Below the pieces are notes generated by a model. It saw only the letters and a list, made by a program, of their open reading frames with translations, was not told where the DNA came from and searched no databases. A program made the translations under genes and the position numbers. From positions 9,744,699 to 9,808,698 of the forward strand of contig JABAKD010000026.1 of the NCBI GenBank assembly GCA_012845835.1: a stretch of 64,000 nt of DNA, written 5' to 3'. The DNA is from Undaria pinnatifida. Lineage: Eukaryota; Sar; Phaeophyceae; Laminariales; Alariaceae. This document shows positions 45,590-56,973 of the stretch, piece after piece. Position 1 is the stretch's first letter, and the number at the start of each line of letters is the position of its first letter.

Positions 45590-46080
45590 TTAATAAAAAA
45601 AAATACACTCCTGCTGTGAGATCGAGGATTTAGTCGAAACTAGATATAGGTCGGCGACTCCCCTTGCAACTACAGTGTAGCTATCAGGGTCAACAGGGTG
45701 ATGTTAGTCGGTCTGTGCGCGGAAACTATAAAACCCGTTTCTGAGGGGACAAAATCTGACAGCTGTGGAAGGAAATATATCAGATTATCAAGTGAATCCT
45801 ATAAGTCGAGTGACCGGTGAGGGGAGGGCGGACAGTTTAAGGACGTGGGGGCCTGCCTTTGATCAAAAGCGAGCGCGGGGGGGGGGGAGGGGGTGGGGGT
45901 GGGGGGGGGGGGGACGGGCGGGGCAGCTCAATCTGCGTGGACACTATAAATCCTATCCTGTAAATCATACAACCAGCGAGGAGAGAGCGGTGCGTTCGAG
46001 GGGCTTGGGGGGGCGAAAGGGTCTTTTAAACAACATGTTTACGTCGTATAGATGTAGGGGTTTAAAATAATGTAACATCG
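45590..46080 (+). repeat. G-tract family, forward copy with internal deletion in the head
   Basis: The head jumps from GTCGAAACTA to GATATAGGTCGGCGAC (45640), losing about 80 bp. Modules follow, with G-tracts at 45877-45912. Confidence 0.85.
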
Positions 46081-46600
46081 TTTCCCTTGAGATAAGAAGT
46101 TATATCTTCAGCAGTGATCACAAGCCCTCTTCCTCACATGTGCACCCCCACCATGATCACATGTGTGTCACATGTATACCATGACCTACGTGATGTTGAA
46201 TGATGTTGTTCTATAACAGCACCTAATTTTACTGGTAGCTCATTCCCTTGATCACCAAACTAGTATATACTATCATAGATGTATGTGTATGTTAACCCGT
46301 TGGCTTACTCTATGTCGTCGCTATTTTCATTTACGAGTAATACATTTGTATTTTAATTTTAATAATATGGAGATGGAAAAAAGTCAAGAACAAAACAACG
46401 TGTTGTGTCATTCCTGTTATGTTTAGGTGTGTGCACCATGTCAACAACAAAACGGCTGCGGTTCCTGGGTATGGAGCGCACTCACCCGTGACAGTCTCTA
46501 AGCAGGAGGGCTCGTCCTCCCTCCCTGACTCCTACGGTGCTACAAAAAGATAACCACTACTTGTCTTTGGGTTCCATAATATGGTCGATCCTAGTACTAG
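46081..46600. other. Unassigned AT-rich stretch
   Basis: No gene or known repeat. CACATGTG(C/T) motifs cluster at 46130-46175. Confidence 0.4.
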
Positions 46601-46611
46601 CATCCTCGTGT

Positions 46612-46935
46612 TATGCCGGTCGCCCCGGTGGCGTGTCAGGTTATCCTTTGAAGAGCCTGATATAGGCCAGTTTTGTGAGTTCGAATCCCCCCGAGTGCAT
46701 ACTCACTCGCATAAATTCGTGGGGAATTTTCTTGGGCACAAATTGACTTACGGAAAGCGCGAGAGCGTGAGTTAGGTAACACTCGATGAAAAATCGACGA
46801 CCAGAGCGATTGATTGCTGAACCCTATGCGAGATAAAAGTTGAAGGCAAGAACTGGGGGGAAGAAGGGACGACAAATGTGACCACGGCGTGTCCTGACGC
46901 TGAAAGACGTGTGTGAAAAAAAAAAAAACGTTGAG
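46612..46935 (+). repeat. tRNA-derived SINE (family T2), copy 2
   Basis: The A-box-like segment GGTGGCGTGTCAGGTTA and B-box GAGTTCGAATCCCCC (about 46677-46691) are followed by a body shared with 32581-32880 and a 13-A tail (46917-46929). It is longer at the 5' end than copy 1 and better preserved in the tRNA-like part. Confidence 0.82.
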
Positions 46936-47330
46936 CGCCAGCAGTCAATCCGTTCGCCCTTCGATCTGGATCTGGAACATATCATGACCTCCACCAACGT
47001 CACCGACTTTGTATAACAGCCAGGTATACGTACATTAGAGTAAATATTTGAGCATATATTATTCCGTGTGCGATACCTACCCTACATATACGGTGCGGTT
47101 GTCCGGTGCGATTTCGAAAAATTGAAAATCCTACGGTGCCGTTCGGTGGCGTTTTCAAGCATCGTAAATGCTGTACTTCGGGCCGCGTCTCCTCTGTATC
47201 ACGTGTGTGAAGAATTTCTTCGTCGTTTTCAAGCAAGCGGTTGCGTTGACATTTATTCTACCTGGCTTCATGTAAAGGAAAGGAACACCACTTAGCGATC
47301 ATCTACTACGGGCTAGGGCATGTTTTCATG
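46936..47330. repeat. Region with ACGGTGCGGTT motifs
   Basis: 47085-47200 holds three to four CCTACGGTGCCGTT-like units as at 29.1 kb. The remainder is unassigned. Confidence 0.5.
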
Positions 47331-48025
47331 AGCAACACTAACAAGAGCACCAGACGTGTACGCGACATCTACAGGACCTCAACCTCTTCGACAACAGAGA
47401 AGAGAAAACAGGACGCATAATCGTACACTAAATTATAATGTAAAAAATGAGTACCCAGACAGATATGGTAATAGCGTGGTAAACCACACGACCAACTTAT
47501 TGCGCAGGGTATTTCGTGCCTCCGCATGTTTGCATGATTGCCTGACAATCTCTACCAAACGCAGTAACGTTTGCCTAACTAAGAAAAGTTACCCATGCGT
47601 TCAATAGTGGTGACATCGCATGCCCACATCACCTCGCTTGCTTTATTTGTAATATGTACCTCTGTCTTAGTATTGGCGACCTCAGAGCCCTACATCGGCA
47701 CGGTAAAAATCATGGGTATGAAATCGTACGTCTAAGAAATTTTATTTGAAAAGGAAGTACACGCAGACATGTTGAAATTCCGGTAAACATCACTAAATAC
47801 GTACCGTCTGCATGATCGCCTCGCCCAAACTATCCCAAGCAAAGTGTGACCAACGAAGTAACGAAATTGAGCGCGTGCACACCAAGCGTTCCTCTTGAAA
47901 CACTGATGATTCGCATTTCTCCCTCTCGTGCTCAATGGCCGTGACGTTGCATGCCCACATCACCTCGCCTGTTGTATTAGGCAGTACGTAAATCTTTGTT
48001 ATGCTTAGCGATGTCAGAAAATAAC
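47331..48025 (-). repeat. Family B tail (reverse)
   Basis: Reverse complement of 23430-23950, including CGTCTGCATGATCGCC and CTCTCGTGCTCAATGGC (47925). It directly precedes a reversed G-tract copy. Confidence 0.7.
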
Positions 48026-48345
48026 CACGCGTATAGCAAACCCATCGTATATCTATGCGACCTAGCCCCTCCCCCCCCCGCCCCCCGCCCCCCGGGCCAC
48101 ATTCCCCCCCTCACACCCACACAAAATATTTATAACTTCCACGCACAAATTGAGCTGCCCCATCCGCCCCCTCCCCCCCCTCCCTACCTCCCTCCCCTCT
48201 TTTGAACAAATCAGGCCCCCACGTCCTCAAAAAGTCCGCCCTCCCCTCACCGATTGTTCGACTTACAGGATTCACTTGATTAACTGATGCATTTCCTTCC
48301 ACAGCTGTCAGAGTTTGTTCCCCTCAGAAACGGGTTTTATATATT
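48026..48345 (-). repeat. G-tract family, reversed, short
   Basis: Modules from CCACGCGTATAGCAAACCC onward, with C-tracts at 48070-48095. The head is cut at GGGTTTTATA (48342). Confidence 0.82.
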
Positions 48346-48555
48346 ATAAAAAAATGAAAATACACTCCTGCTGTGAGATCGAATATTTTGTCGAAACTCA
48401 TCTTTGCAAGCTGTGTGTGATACTCCGATCACGCGAATTACGGGTTGTGTGCCCTCATTAAGGATCTAGGTCGGCGACTCCCCTTGCAACTACAGTGGAG
48501 CTATCAGGGCCAACAGGGTGATGTTGGGCACTCTGTGCGCGGAAACTATATATGG
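48343..48555 (+). repeat. G-tract family head (forward), inverted junction
   Basis: It begins TATATTATAAAAAAATG exactly where the reversed copy stops, making an inverted junction within the TTTATA/TATATTATA overlap. It is interrupted at 48553 by repeat D. Confidence 0.82.
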
Positions 48556-48830
48556 TAAAATTATACGGTGCGGTGACCCGTGCGGGTTTGAAGAAGAAAA
48601 AAAAAGCACGTATTCTGTGCCGTGTTCGGTGCGGTTATAACTCCGGACCGAACCGCACCCAAAACCGATGAGACAAAACGCACCGCGAAATCAAAACAAA
48701 AAACTGCAAAAAAGCAGCAGAGCAAGCAGCAGCACAGCAGCAGCAGAGCAGCAGCAGCAACCCAACAAAAGCGCAAAACAAGATCACCCCGCAGCTCTAA
48801 TGCAAAAAAAGTAAATATACACAACAGCTG
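48555..48830 (-). repeat. Repeat D (reverse), CAG microsatellite
   Basis: Inverted counterpart of 43735-43980, with CAG repeats at 48713-48768. It is longer by an extra ACCGAACCGCACC segment. Confidence 0.8.
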
Positions 48831-48949
48831 GAAAGCAAGGAAAAGCAAGGAAAAGCTGGAAAGGTTCCGCAAGTAATATGGATGTTGGAGCTCTGAGAGG
48901 CCAGGGATGGGCAATCCCTGAGAAAAACAAAATTAAGTAAGTCTATATA

Positions 48950-49375
48950 AAATGAGAATACACAACAGCTGCGAGATCGAAGATTTTGTCGAAACTCATT
49001 TTCGCAAGCTGTGTGTGATACTCCGATCGTGCGTATTACGGGTTGTGTGTCCTCATTAAGGATATAGGTCGGCGACTCCCCTTGGAACTACAGTGTAGCT
49101 ATCAGGGTCAACAGGATGATGATAGTTAGTCTGTGCGCGGAAACTAAAAACCGTTTTTGATGTGGACAAAATCTGACAGCTGTGGAGGGAAATGCACCAG
49201 TTTATCAATTGCATCCCGTATGTCGTGTAAGCGGTGACGGGAGGGCGGAGTTTTTAAGAGCTCGGGGGCCTGGGTTCGAACAAGAGGGAGCGGCGAACAA
49301 ACAAAAATGAAAAGGGATAAAAAAAAAAAAGAAAAAAAATGGGGCATATCAATTGCGTAGAAGTGTTTATTACTC
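48950..49375 (+). repeat. G-tract family, forward copy
   Basis: Head at 48955-49195, next module to about 49300, then an A-rich run (49317-49340) where a G-tract would be expected, and a GTTTATTACTCTG module end. Confidence 0.82.
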
Positions 49376-49499
49376 TGACTGGCTGATTGTTCTTGGGAAG
49401 TTGAAATGCGTGAGGAACTTCAACTAAAGTCCTTGTACGATACGCTCTTCTTATCTCATGACATTGGGGCACAATGTTGACATGCGGGCACCTCCAAAT

Positions 49500-50200
49500 G
49501 CCTAGCGTTGATGGTTTATCCTTAATGAGAAACAATCTTGAAAATTAGTCAGCGAGGCTTTAGCTGGCCCGCGTTTGGGATTTTCTATACCTTCAATGAA
49601 TGGAGTATACTGGCCGATTTTCACGGTGAGCACAAAGCTATCAAGATCCAGTACCGGTAAAAATGTAGTTCCTATAAACAAGTCGCCAAGTGCTGCAAAT
49701 TCCAGTTCATAACTAAACGCGTCATCATGGTATGTCTTCATACGACCTAAATGAACGGACGTTTCCGCAAATTCGCCATCTCTCGCGACGCGTTTGATTT
49801 CGGGCGATAAATGTGAACGTACAGTAAAAGGACCTCGTCAGAAACTCAAGTTTGGCGGTGGGTCCATCAGCTACGGATTAGGGACAGTGCACGTGCGCTT
49901 GATCCCCAGGCTGATATTGCGGAATGGACAACTTCTCGTTGGATCCTGCCTGCTTATTATCGGCGCGTTCCTGGAATTTGAAACAAACAATTTCGTACGC
50001 AGCCTGCGAATTTTCAACGGTACGACGGGATTGTTCCACTCGCATTCCAAAGCCAGACGTAGACGGCACGCCAAGAATAGTGCCCAAGGGAAATAAAGCT
50101 CTACGGCTAAAAATACAAAGGTGAGGGGTTTCTTCGAGCGTCTGGTTGTAAGCGGTAATATGGGCAAGCTGAACGAACGATAATAATTCTGCTCAATTGT
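49500..50200 (-). pseudogene. Gypsy-2 C-terminal region of pol
   Basis: Minus frames 50167-49871 and 49741-49502 lie after the integrase core. The second encodes YELEFAALGDLFIGTTFLP and VKIGQYTPFIEGIENPKRGP, which read as genuine protein rather than noise, but I can name no domain. Position suggests the integrase C-terminus or an accessory region. Confidence 0.5.
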
Positions 50201-50299
50201 CGTGTTAAATATTTACGTACAACGCCAAGATATTATGCATTGTACTATGCACACGCTTTAACAGCTGCTGAATTGGTTTGTGGGCGATACGCTGACGTG

Positions 50300-50835
50300 T
50301 GCGTCATTTCAAGCCCAAATACGGATTGCAATTCTTTAATGAGAGCTCGTTTTGGAATTCACTTCCCAAGTCACTGTTAAGGGTTTCAGGAGCTGAGAAA
50401 ACGGGGAGAACACGCTCTACAAGAGTGCGGGCGATTGTGGCTGCTGATTTGTCATGAATCGTGAATAAAACGAGGAAACGAGTCAGGTGGTCTATCACAG
50501 ACATTAAATACTTCGAGTTATTCGACGACGACTTATTCTCTACTAAATCTACAGGCAAACATTGAAGCGGACGGGAAACGGGACGGTGACCAAAAGGTAT
50601 ATTTGTAGGACGGTGTTACGTCTTGCGACGTTGGCACGATGAACAGCATAAAATGTGCCTTGCTACATCGTTCGTCATAGTGGGCCACCAATAACAATCT
50701 CGGATTTTATCGAACGTAGCTTTAAAAGCTAGATGACTTCCCGACGCTGGTAGGTAATGACACGAGTGGACGATTAATTTCTTTAAACCGGTGGGCATAA
50801 CGAGTTGGTCACGGAATAAACTGCGTTTACGCAGA
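50300..50835 (-). pseudogene. Gypsy-2 integrase, broken
   Basis: 50798-50616 encodes the zinc finger: IVHSCHYLPASGSH then TFDKIRDCYWWPTMTNDV and CCSSCQRRKT, a H..H..C..C finger. The core follows at 50560-50304: SVIDHLTRFLVLF with the first catalytic Asp, then LNSDLGSEFQNEL with the second. The region of the catalytic Glu is cut, since the frame ends at 50304. A frame change lies between finger and core. It would have catalysed cDNA insertion. Confidence 0.85.
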
Positions 50836-51199
50836 AAACCCGGTTAATGCAACCAGCAAAATATTTTTTCGTTCAAAAAAGAATGACTCATGCTGTTCTT
50901 GGTCTCACCATCGTGAGCGGCCACAGTAGCAGGTGCGTTCACGTAATCGATACACGGGATGAGCTCAGCACGCTGTTGTTCCAGTGATTTCTCTGGGTCA
51001 AATAAAAGAAACAAAGACACCGCACTGCCAAACAATTCTGTACCATGATGTACCATATGTACGTCGTCAAGGTTTGGCGAGAAGACTTGGAAGTCACGTG
51101 GGCCAGGTGCACGGTACAGTCCATCGCTCGGAACGCTGCGGCAGATAGATGCTGGGGTAGGCTCTTGCGGTAGCGGTTCTTGCTATACTTCTGCAAATA

Positions 51200-51625
51200 A
51201 TCGGGACAATGCGTCAGGAACAACGTTTAACTTTACCGCAACGTGCTTAACGTGAAAGTCAAAGATTTTAATTGCAATAGCCTAACGAGTAAACATATGG
51301 GACGTATCATTCATGTAGTACAGATGGGTCAATGCTTGATGATCGGTAATCACCGTGAAATGTTTCCCAATTATGTACGGTCTCCAATGAACAAGTGCGA
51401 GGACGACTCCACAGTAAGCTTTCATCGATGCGGAGTAATGACGTTGCTCATGTGTGAATCGTTGACTACAGTGCGCGACAATGTCAAGGTCAGACTTCGG
51501 CTCGTCATTTCCGACGGCTGAGCAAGAAACACGCCAACTTCTATATCACTGGCATCTACATGCACAACAAATTCACGCTCATAATCAGGTTATTTCATGA
51601 CCAGGGCCGACCCCGGTACGCGTTT
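51200..51625 (-). pseudogene. Gypsy-2 RNase H, broken
   Basis: From about 51590 on minus: YEREFVVHVDASDIEVGVFL (the DAS motif of Gypsy RNase H). Near 51430 come HEQRHYSASMKAYCGVVLAL and WRPYIIGKHFTVITDHQALT, with ITDH the conserved TDH motif. Then MFTR followed by a stop (TAG) where these proteins have Arg-Trp. The segment ends near VPDALSRL-like text at about 51205. Stops and a frame change make it non-functional. Confidence 0.82.
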
Positions 51626-51949
51626 GATGTGACCGAACGCAGTATCTTGCATTTGCCCCTATGCGCTCTTAAAACGTGGTCTAGTTAAAACTTCTTAACG
51701 GGCGAGGTCAACGAGCAGTGCGGTTTGCTTGGGCGAAATTTGCAACGAACTGTCGGAAGAAATTCATCACCCATAAAACGGAACGTAGATCTTTGATGCA
51801 GGTGGGAGTAGGTAGCTCTCAAATAGCTTTGAAACGGCATTTCTCCACTGCTACCCCTTCAGCAGAAAAAACATGGCCAAACACTACAACTGATTTACGA
51901 CCAAACGCTAGTGTAGACGGCTTCAGGGTGAGACCAGCTGCTTGCACCG

Positions 51950-52345
51950 CTGCAAAGATGCTCTCCAAAGATTTTAAAGAGTTCTGCTAAGTTACGGACA
52001 AAACGCAGAGATCGTCCATGTAAATGAGCAACTCACGTATATGGCCGAACGTTTTATGAGCCATTTCTGTAAAACGCCACGAGGAGCATTACCGCCACCA
52101 AACGGCATACTATTGTAACAGTATTTTCCGCTCTTGCTAATAAACGCTGTAAACTCGACATGGTCAGGGTGAACTGAAATCTGCCAGTAGGCGCTTTGTT
52201 CATCAGCAACGCTGATGAATTGGGCACCTCCGACAACGTCTATACTGTATTCAAGGTTCGCCATCAGCCATGTTTGACGTAAATAATGTTTGTTGATTGT
52301 ACTGCGGTAATCTTGGAGCAAAACCCCGGGTACAGAAGGAGGCCG
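51950..52345 (-). pseudogene. Gypsy-2 reverse transcriptase palm, broken
   Basis: QDYRSTINKHYLRQTWLMAN, FISVADEQSAYWQISVHPDH, FTAFISKSGKYCYNSMPFGG and then, after a frame change near 52070, ELLIYMDDLCVLS give RT motifs in order, including the YMDD catalytic box (about 52020). A stop follows a few residues later. A frameshifted continuation to about 51730 (VFGHVFSAEGV, RSVLWVMNFFRQF) is the connection region. Confidence 0.87.
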
Positions 52346-55110
52346 TCCCCGGGGGGAAGAAAAGCCTGATAGCTCTACTGAAAAAGCAAGGTGATCCAAC
52401 TAGCATCCTCGGCACCCGTGCAGCAGCGAAAGAGAGTACAAAGCGGCCACGGCAAACAGAGCCTACTTAACAACCATGGCCATCGAAGCTGTCGCTGCGA
52501 CTCTACCTCGACGAGGGACTTCGTTGGGATGCATCAAGCAGAGGATAAACCACCCGTTGACCCTCTAAGACATTGTGTACGCGTCTCGGCCTGGTCGATC
52601 GCGCATTGATGAGTGCGGCGCAGCGCCGCCGGAGGGAGCCGTGCATCAAGGACGTCGACAACACGGTGGCAACACACGACCCGGTGTGGTGTCGTTCATG
52701 CGTTGTGTTGCTGTTTCTCGCGCGTTTACTTCCATTTTGACGAGTTGATGACAGCAATGGTACGTTCTCCGACCGGCGTGACCTTAGACACAAACTTGTG
52801 GTGAAAGTATATCTAAAATGCTGTTTGTTGTACTTTCGGCGTACCGGGTACACCGATGCAACAAGCGTGCTGTCTTATATGTTGCACTCTGATGTTTCGG
52901 GCCTCCGCTGTCAGCCTGTCTGGTGGCGGGCGTGACGGTGGCGTGGCAGACGACGTCAAGTGGGAGGAGATGTTCACCGGCAATAATCATATCCCACCGC
53001 GTTCAGCAATCTGAACCGGCATCCGGAGAGCTAGCCGGTATTTAAGGTGTGGATGCACTGCTACCCCCTTCGGTTGGTTCGAGGAGGCTGCGTGTTACCA
53101 CTCGTCCAGCGAAGAAAGCAGCGTATCCGCGTGCACGCGATATCCCCGTCCTCGCCTGTGTCAACGACGCCTGGTATGAGAAGTTACCTTCCACGTCCGA
53201 ATGCCCTGCCAAAGTACCATGATTCGCCGCCGCGAAGCCCTTCACGTGGGGATGCTGGTCCCTTACCGAAAGTATATTTTGTTCGATTTTACTTTTTTTT
53301 GTAGGTTTCGCGGCTACTTCCTGTCGGACACCATGTGCGTCCTGAAGCCATCGAGATTACAACGATACCTCGGCATTTTGGTACAATTCGAACACCACCT
53401 GGTTCTGGGTGCCGGTAGGCAAGCCTCAAAACCTTCACGCTGTCATCCGTCCTTAGACGATTGGAGCGGTGCGGAATTACAGTCGCGGGGGTGGGGTTCT
53501 CGGCGGATAGGAGGGTTTCCCTCCAAGTGTTTTCCCCGACACTTCAACTATGAAGAGTTGTTCGCGCTGCTCGACAGAGTGCTGTTGAGCGCAACCGAGA
53601 CAGCTCTGACAAGCGCAGTTGGTGGTGGGCGTAGACAACCATGCCGTGGTGGACACGTCCACACCTACCCGCGGGTTGTTCGTCGGATTATTCCAGCTAG
53701 AGATAGACCAGGGTTTCGGCCTGTCCCTGTGATGAGTGCCGACGGCAGAGGTACTAGCGTCGAGTCGGGGTGGGGGTGTAGCAGGGACCTCCGTTGATGG
53801 CATTCCAGCTGCGTCACCTAGTATGGGACACGCGCCGTCGCACACAGAGGCTGCTCACAGCAGCAGAACGCACCGCATTAATTCGGGACGTAGTGGTCTT
53901 CTGCGTGACACTATATAGACAGGCAAGTGCGGCGTCAAAGTGTCGGTAGCGGTTGAATTTGTTGCAGATGATAGGAAGCGAGATGTGTATGTTTCAAGCG
54001 CTTCTTCGGAAGATGTTGCGAAGTTCCTCCAAACCAGTCGTGGTAAGGACGAGCGTAGACTGCCGAAATCTTTGCACGGTCGCAGCCGTGATAGAGTATC
54101 GACAGAAGGCGGAATGCATGCACGGATCTCCGACATAGAGGTCAGGATTGTGGTTCCCGAGTGTTAAAGGATGCGGGAACACGAGATATGTGGCGCTAAT
54201 GCAGGCGTAGATGACCACCAACCTCCAGACGCATTTACGGGCGGAGGGCATGGAGAACATCAAGCAGTACACCGTGCGCTATCCCGGTTGGAAGGGGTGG
54301 CGAGCCACATAATGAACCGTACGGGCATGGGCATTTTTACGGCAGAAATGGGTGACATTCCGCAACGGTCGAACACACAGTCACGTAGTGTTAACAGCCT
54401 CCGCCGCCGTGGCGGGGGCGAAGTGTTTGCAATAAACGGCGTTCATAGAGGCAAACGTCCTGGAGGTGTCTGCAAAGTTTTCATGTTCAAACACAGCGTG
54501 TGCACGGGACTATCGAAGCCGAATCTACTAGGGGTCAAGGTACTATATTAGTTTGGGTATCATAAGGACGACAAGAAACCCGAAGGAAGGATGCTAACAA
54601 GAGAGAAATGAACTGCACCCTGAGAGAAGGGCCAAGGGGCAACAAATCTGGGTGTGATCTCATGCCTCAGCAGAGAGGATTCATTGATCCCAAACTATAT
54701 ACGAGTTAAAGCGTCAGCGAAGTATTACAGCTTCAATTTGGAGCATTACCCCTGGGACAGAGTATGGCCGTCCCCGGGGTGGGAGATAAGGCTGATAGCT
54801 GTACAGAAAAAACAAGACGATCCCATTTGCATCGTCGGCTGCCGTGCAGCACCTAGGGAGAGTAGGAAGTGGTTATGGCAAACAGACCATCCCTTGTCCA
54901 TAATTGTGCGCGAGACACGCCAACAACGACACCAGTTTTGTTTTGCAGTGTTATTTTTCCCGGGGTAACTACTCTCTGCGACGAGGTGCCGCGTCGGTTA
55001 CCATCGAATCAACGCGGGAGTAGTAGCCCTGGGTGAGAGTCCCCGACTGATCGCAGCAGAGAGGCCTCTCTGAGTCCAAATTATATACGAGTTAAAGCGT
55101 CGGCGAAAAT
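52345..55110. other. Insertion or rearranged segment inside Gypsy-2 RT
   Basis: The RT fingers (55.1 kb) and palm (52.34 kb) are separated by about 2.77 kb. GGCCGTCCCCGGGG plus about 130 bp recurs at 52343 and 54767. CAGAGAGG...TATATACGAGTTAAAGCGTC recurs at 54669 and 55058. A diverged ~40-bp version of the RT junction lies beside them. Text reading FADALTRI on minus (54.7 and 55.1 kb) looks like an RNase H end from another Gypsy copy. Frames at 53201-53797 (plus), 53477-53845 (minus), 53994-54272 (minus) and 54171-54551 (plus) are open, but I recognise no family. Confidence 0.5.
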
Positions 55111-55937
55111 GTTACAGCAGTAATTAACTCGAAACCGAGGTTAACCATCGTTACGATCTACGACGGCTACAGAGCCCCACTGACTTGAGCGCTCTTTCTT
55201 AAATGTCGTAATCAAGCAAATCTTGAACACACTTGTTAATATCGGCTTCAGTGCGTGGATTGGCTCGATACGGACGACCGCTCACAGGTTTTGTATAATC
55301 GGGTAGAGTCAATGTTGCTTCAGCAATAGTACACTTGCTGAGTTCTGCCCGAGACAAAGATAAGACAGGAAGATACTTGGCACAGACATGTACAATTTCT
55401 GAATGTTGTTGCAATGGTAAAGGTAAAATGAACAAAAGCTTTAAATAAGGTTGCAGCGATTTCGGCACTTGCAGCTGCGACTTTCTGTCAGTGTTATTGG
55501 TAATGATTCTACAGCATGTACGTGTGACTGAGCAGGGAACACCACAGCATTTCGACAAAAAACCTAGTTCTAATCCTACGTGTATGGCAATAGACTCGGA
55601 AGATGGGTTAGCTATTTGAATAGCGACGGGGCCAATTATCACCATCCACGTGGCTACAGTACAAGCTAATTTAAATTGCCTAAATTCAACGGGATAATTT
55701 TTGCGCAACATCTCGTTTTCTGAGAGTACGCGCCGTTCAATGACTACTTCAGTACCGTGAGACGGTTTTACATCAGTAAATATAGTACTAACGGCTGCAT
55801 ATTGAGGGCGTAAATTATTACGGTGACGCGATTTTACAGCGGGAATTTCAGCATCTTTGTGCACTGCTGCAACGATAATATGCGACGCAGTGGGTGGGGT
55901 GCGATGTGAACGAGTATCAGTCGACCTATGGATAGCT
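55110..55937 (-). pseudogene. Gypsy-2 pol: linker and RT fingers
   Basis: A long minus frame (stop at 55199) covers a protease-RT linker with SHGTEVVIERRVLSENEM and ends in LPDYTKPVSGRPYRANPRTE and INKCVQDLLDYDI, the start of Gypsy RT. After a shift, SSQWGSVAVVDRNDG follows, broken by a stop, then PRFRVNY (to 55110), the finger segment ending in the (V)DYR position. The annotated frame extends right to 56212, but beyond 55937 it is transposon DNA; the Gypsy reading resumes at 63373. Confidence 0.82.
55930..55937. other. Target site duplication, left (GGATAGCT)
   Basis: Identical to 63373-63380; both lie directly outside the TIRs. Confidence 0.93.
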
Positions 55938-55962
55938 GGCTCGACCCCCATGGTCTTACCTG
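55938..55962 (+). repeat. Left terminal inverted repeat (25 bp)
   Basis: A 25/25 match to the inverted right end. Similarity beyond base 25 is weak. Confidence 0.95.
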
Positions 55963-55971
55963 CCCACCCAT

Positions 55972-56058
55972 AGTACAGGCCAATCAGAAGGCTCCATTTA
56001 GGTCTTTTTTCTGGTACACAGCCCTTCCCCATAGTACACCGTAGTACAGGCCAATCAG
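55972..56058 (+). promoter_or_regulatory. Duplicated subterminal motif with CCAAT boxes
   Basis: AGTACAGGCCAATCAG occurs at 55972-55987 and 56043-56058, 71 bp apart, between the left TIR and the gene. GGCCAATCAG fits a CCAAT box, so these may be promoter elements. They may instead be subterminal transposase-binding repeats; the two roles are not exclusive. GTAGTAC is repeated several more times up to 56125. Confidence 0.6.
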
Positions 56059-56188
56059 CGAGCGACACGGGGGTTGTGCGCGACGCAACTCTGGTAGTAC
56101 ACGTAGTAGTGCTGCTGTAGTACTGCTGTGGTGGGCTCTTCGGAAGCGGAGCCCCAGCGGCGGCGGCGTACCTCAAAAGCTCAAAAAC

Positions 56189-56668
56189 ATGAGGCAAATA
56201 CATGTTGTCCACGCCTGCCGTAGATTGGTCTTTGTGGCGCTGCTGCTATTCGCCCGGGCTGGAATTCAGCGTGTGGTCGCTCCTCCTGCCCCTGTCGGAC
56301 GGCCGGCAGGAAAGAAGAATCGAGTGGGTGCGGGCAAACCAGGACCTCTATCCCAGGCCGACAAGAGACGCAAGATCATGGAGACGAAACGGCATGATAG
56401 CCGGTGGAAACGGTGTTCGGGGGTTGGAGGAGCAGGGCAGGGTTACTCCGCCGGGGGCAACAGCAGTGCTGGGCTACGTCGTTACTCGCCTGGAGGGGAT
56501 ACTGGAGGTAGCAGCGGCGGAGGTGGCGACAGCAGTAGCAACAGCCACAGCAACAGCAACAGCGGCGGCGGCGGCAGCGGCAGCGGGAGCGGCAGCAGCA
56601 CCGCGATTCTGCCCACACCGGCATCCAGCAGCAGCAACAGCATAGGCGGGCAACCTTCTCCCTTGCCG
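56189..56668 (+). other. Exon 1: basic, Gly/Ser-rich N-terminus
   Basis: The ATG at 56189 is the first in frame inside the element; the first 25 residues are hydrophobic, so the true start may lie further in. PVGRPAGKKNRVGAGKPG and ADKRRKIMETKRHD look DNA-binding (AT-hook-like GRP). 56510-56615 is a GGC/AGC trinucleotide run encoding Gly/Ser/Asn. The exon ends at CCG|GTGAGA (56668), phase 0. The other frame (56202-56645) gives alanine runs and is less likely. Confidence 0.6.
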
Positions 56669-56973
56669 GTGAGAAAAATGGATAAATTGCTCTGCTACTG
56701 CGAGGAACAGAGTATTGGTGACACTACTGCTGTTGGCAACATGTGCGCACAAGTAGTCGTGAGGTGTGTTGCTGTAGTGTTGCCCGTGCCGCATTCCCAA
56801 TGTTTGCTGTGAGGCGTCACCTGTTTGGGTTATCTTAAGTTCGCCGCAGAGGGAGAAACTGCTGTAGCTGCGATGCTCGCGGTGTACTGGATAAAAGAAG
56901 GCACTAATGGTGTGTTTTTTCGAGAGGGGAGGTAGACTCTACGAGTAAAAGTTCGAAGCATGTTGTGCTGTAG

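Larger units (their letters stand above)
49400..55937 (-). mobile_element. Ty3/Gypsy retrotransposon remnant (Gypsy-2), left part
   Basis: Read right to left, the order is linker, RT fingers, [mosaic insertion], RT palm, RNase H, integrase and C-terminal region: the Ty3/Gypsy order. Its protease lies beyond the DNA transposon at 63373-63930. In-frame stops and shifts occur throughout, so it is dead. The left LTR was not identified. Confidence 0.85.

Noticed and set aside
55963-56212. Extension of the Gypsy-2 minus ORF to 56212
   Set aside because: The part right of 55937 is transposon DNA that happens to be open; the Gypsy frame continues at 63373 instead.
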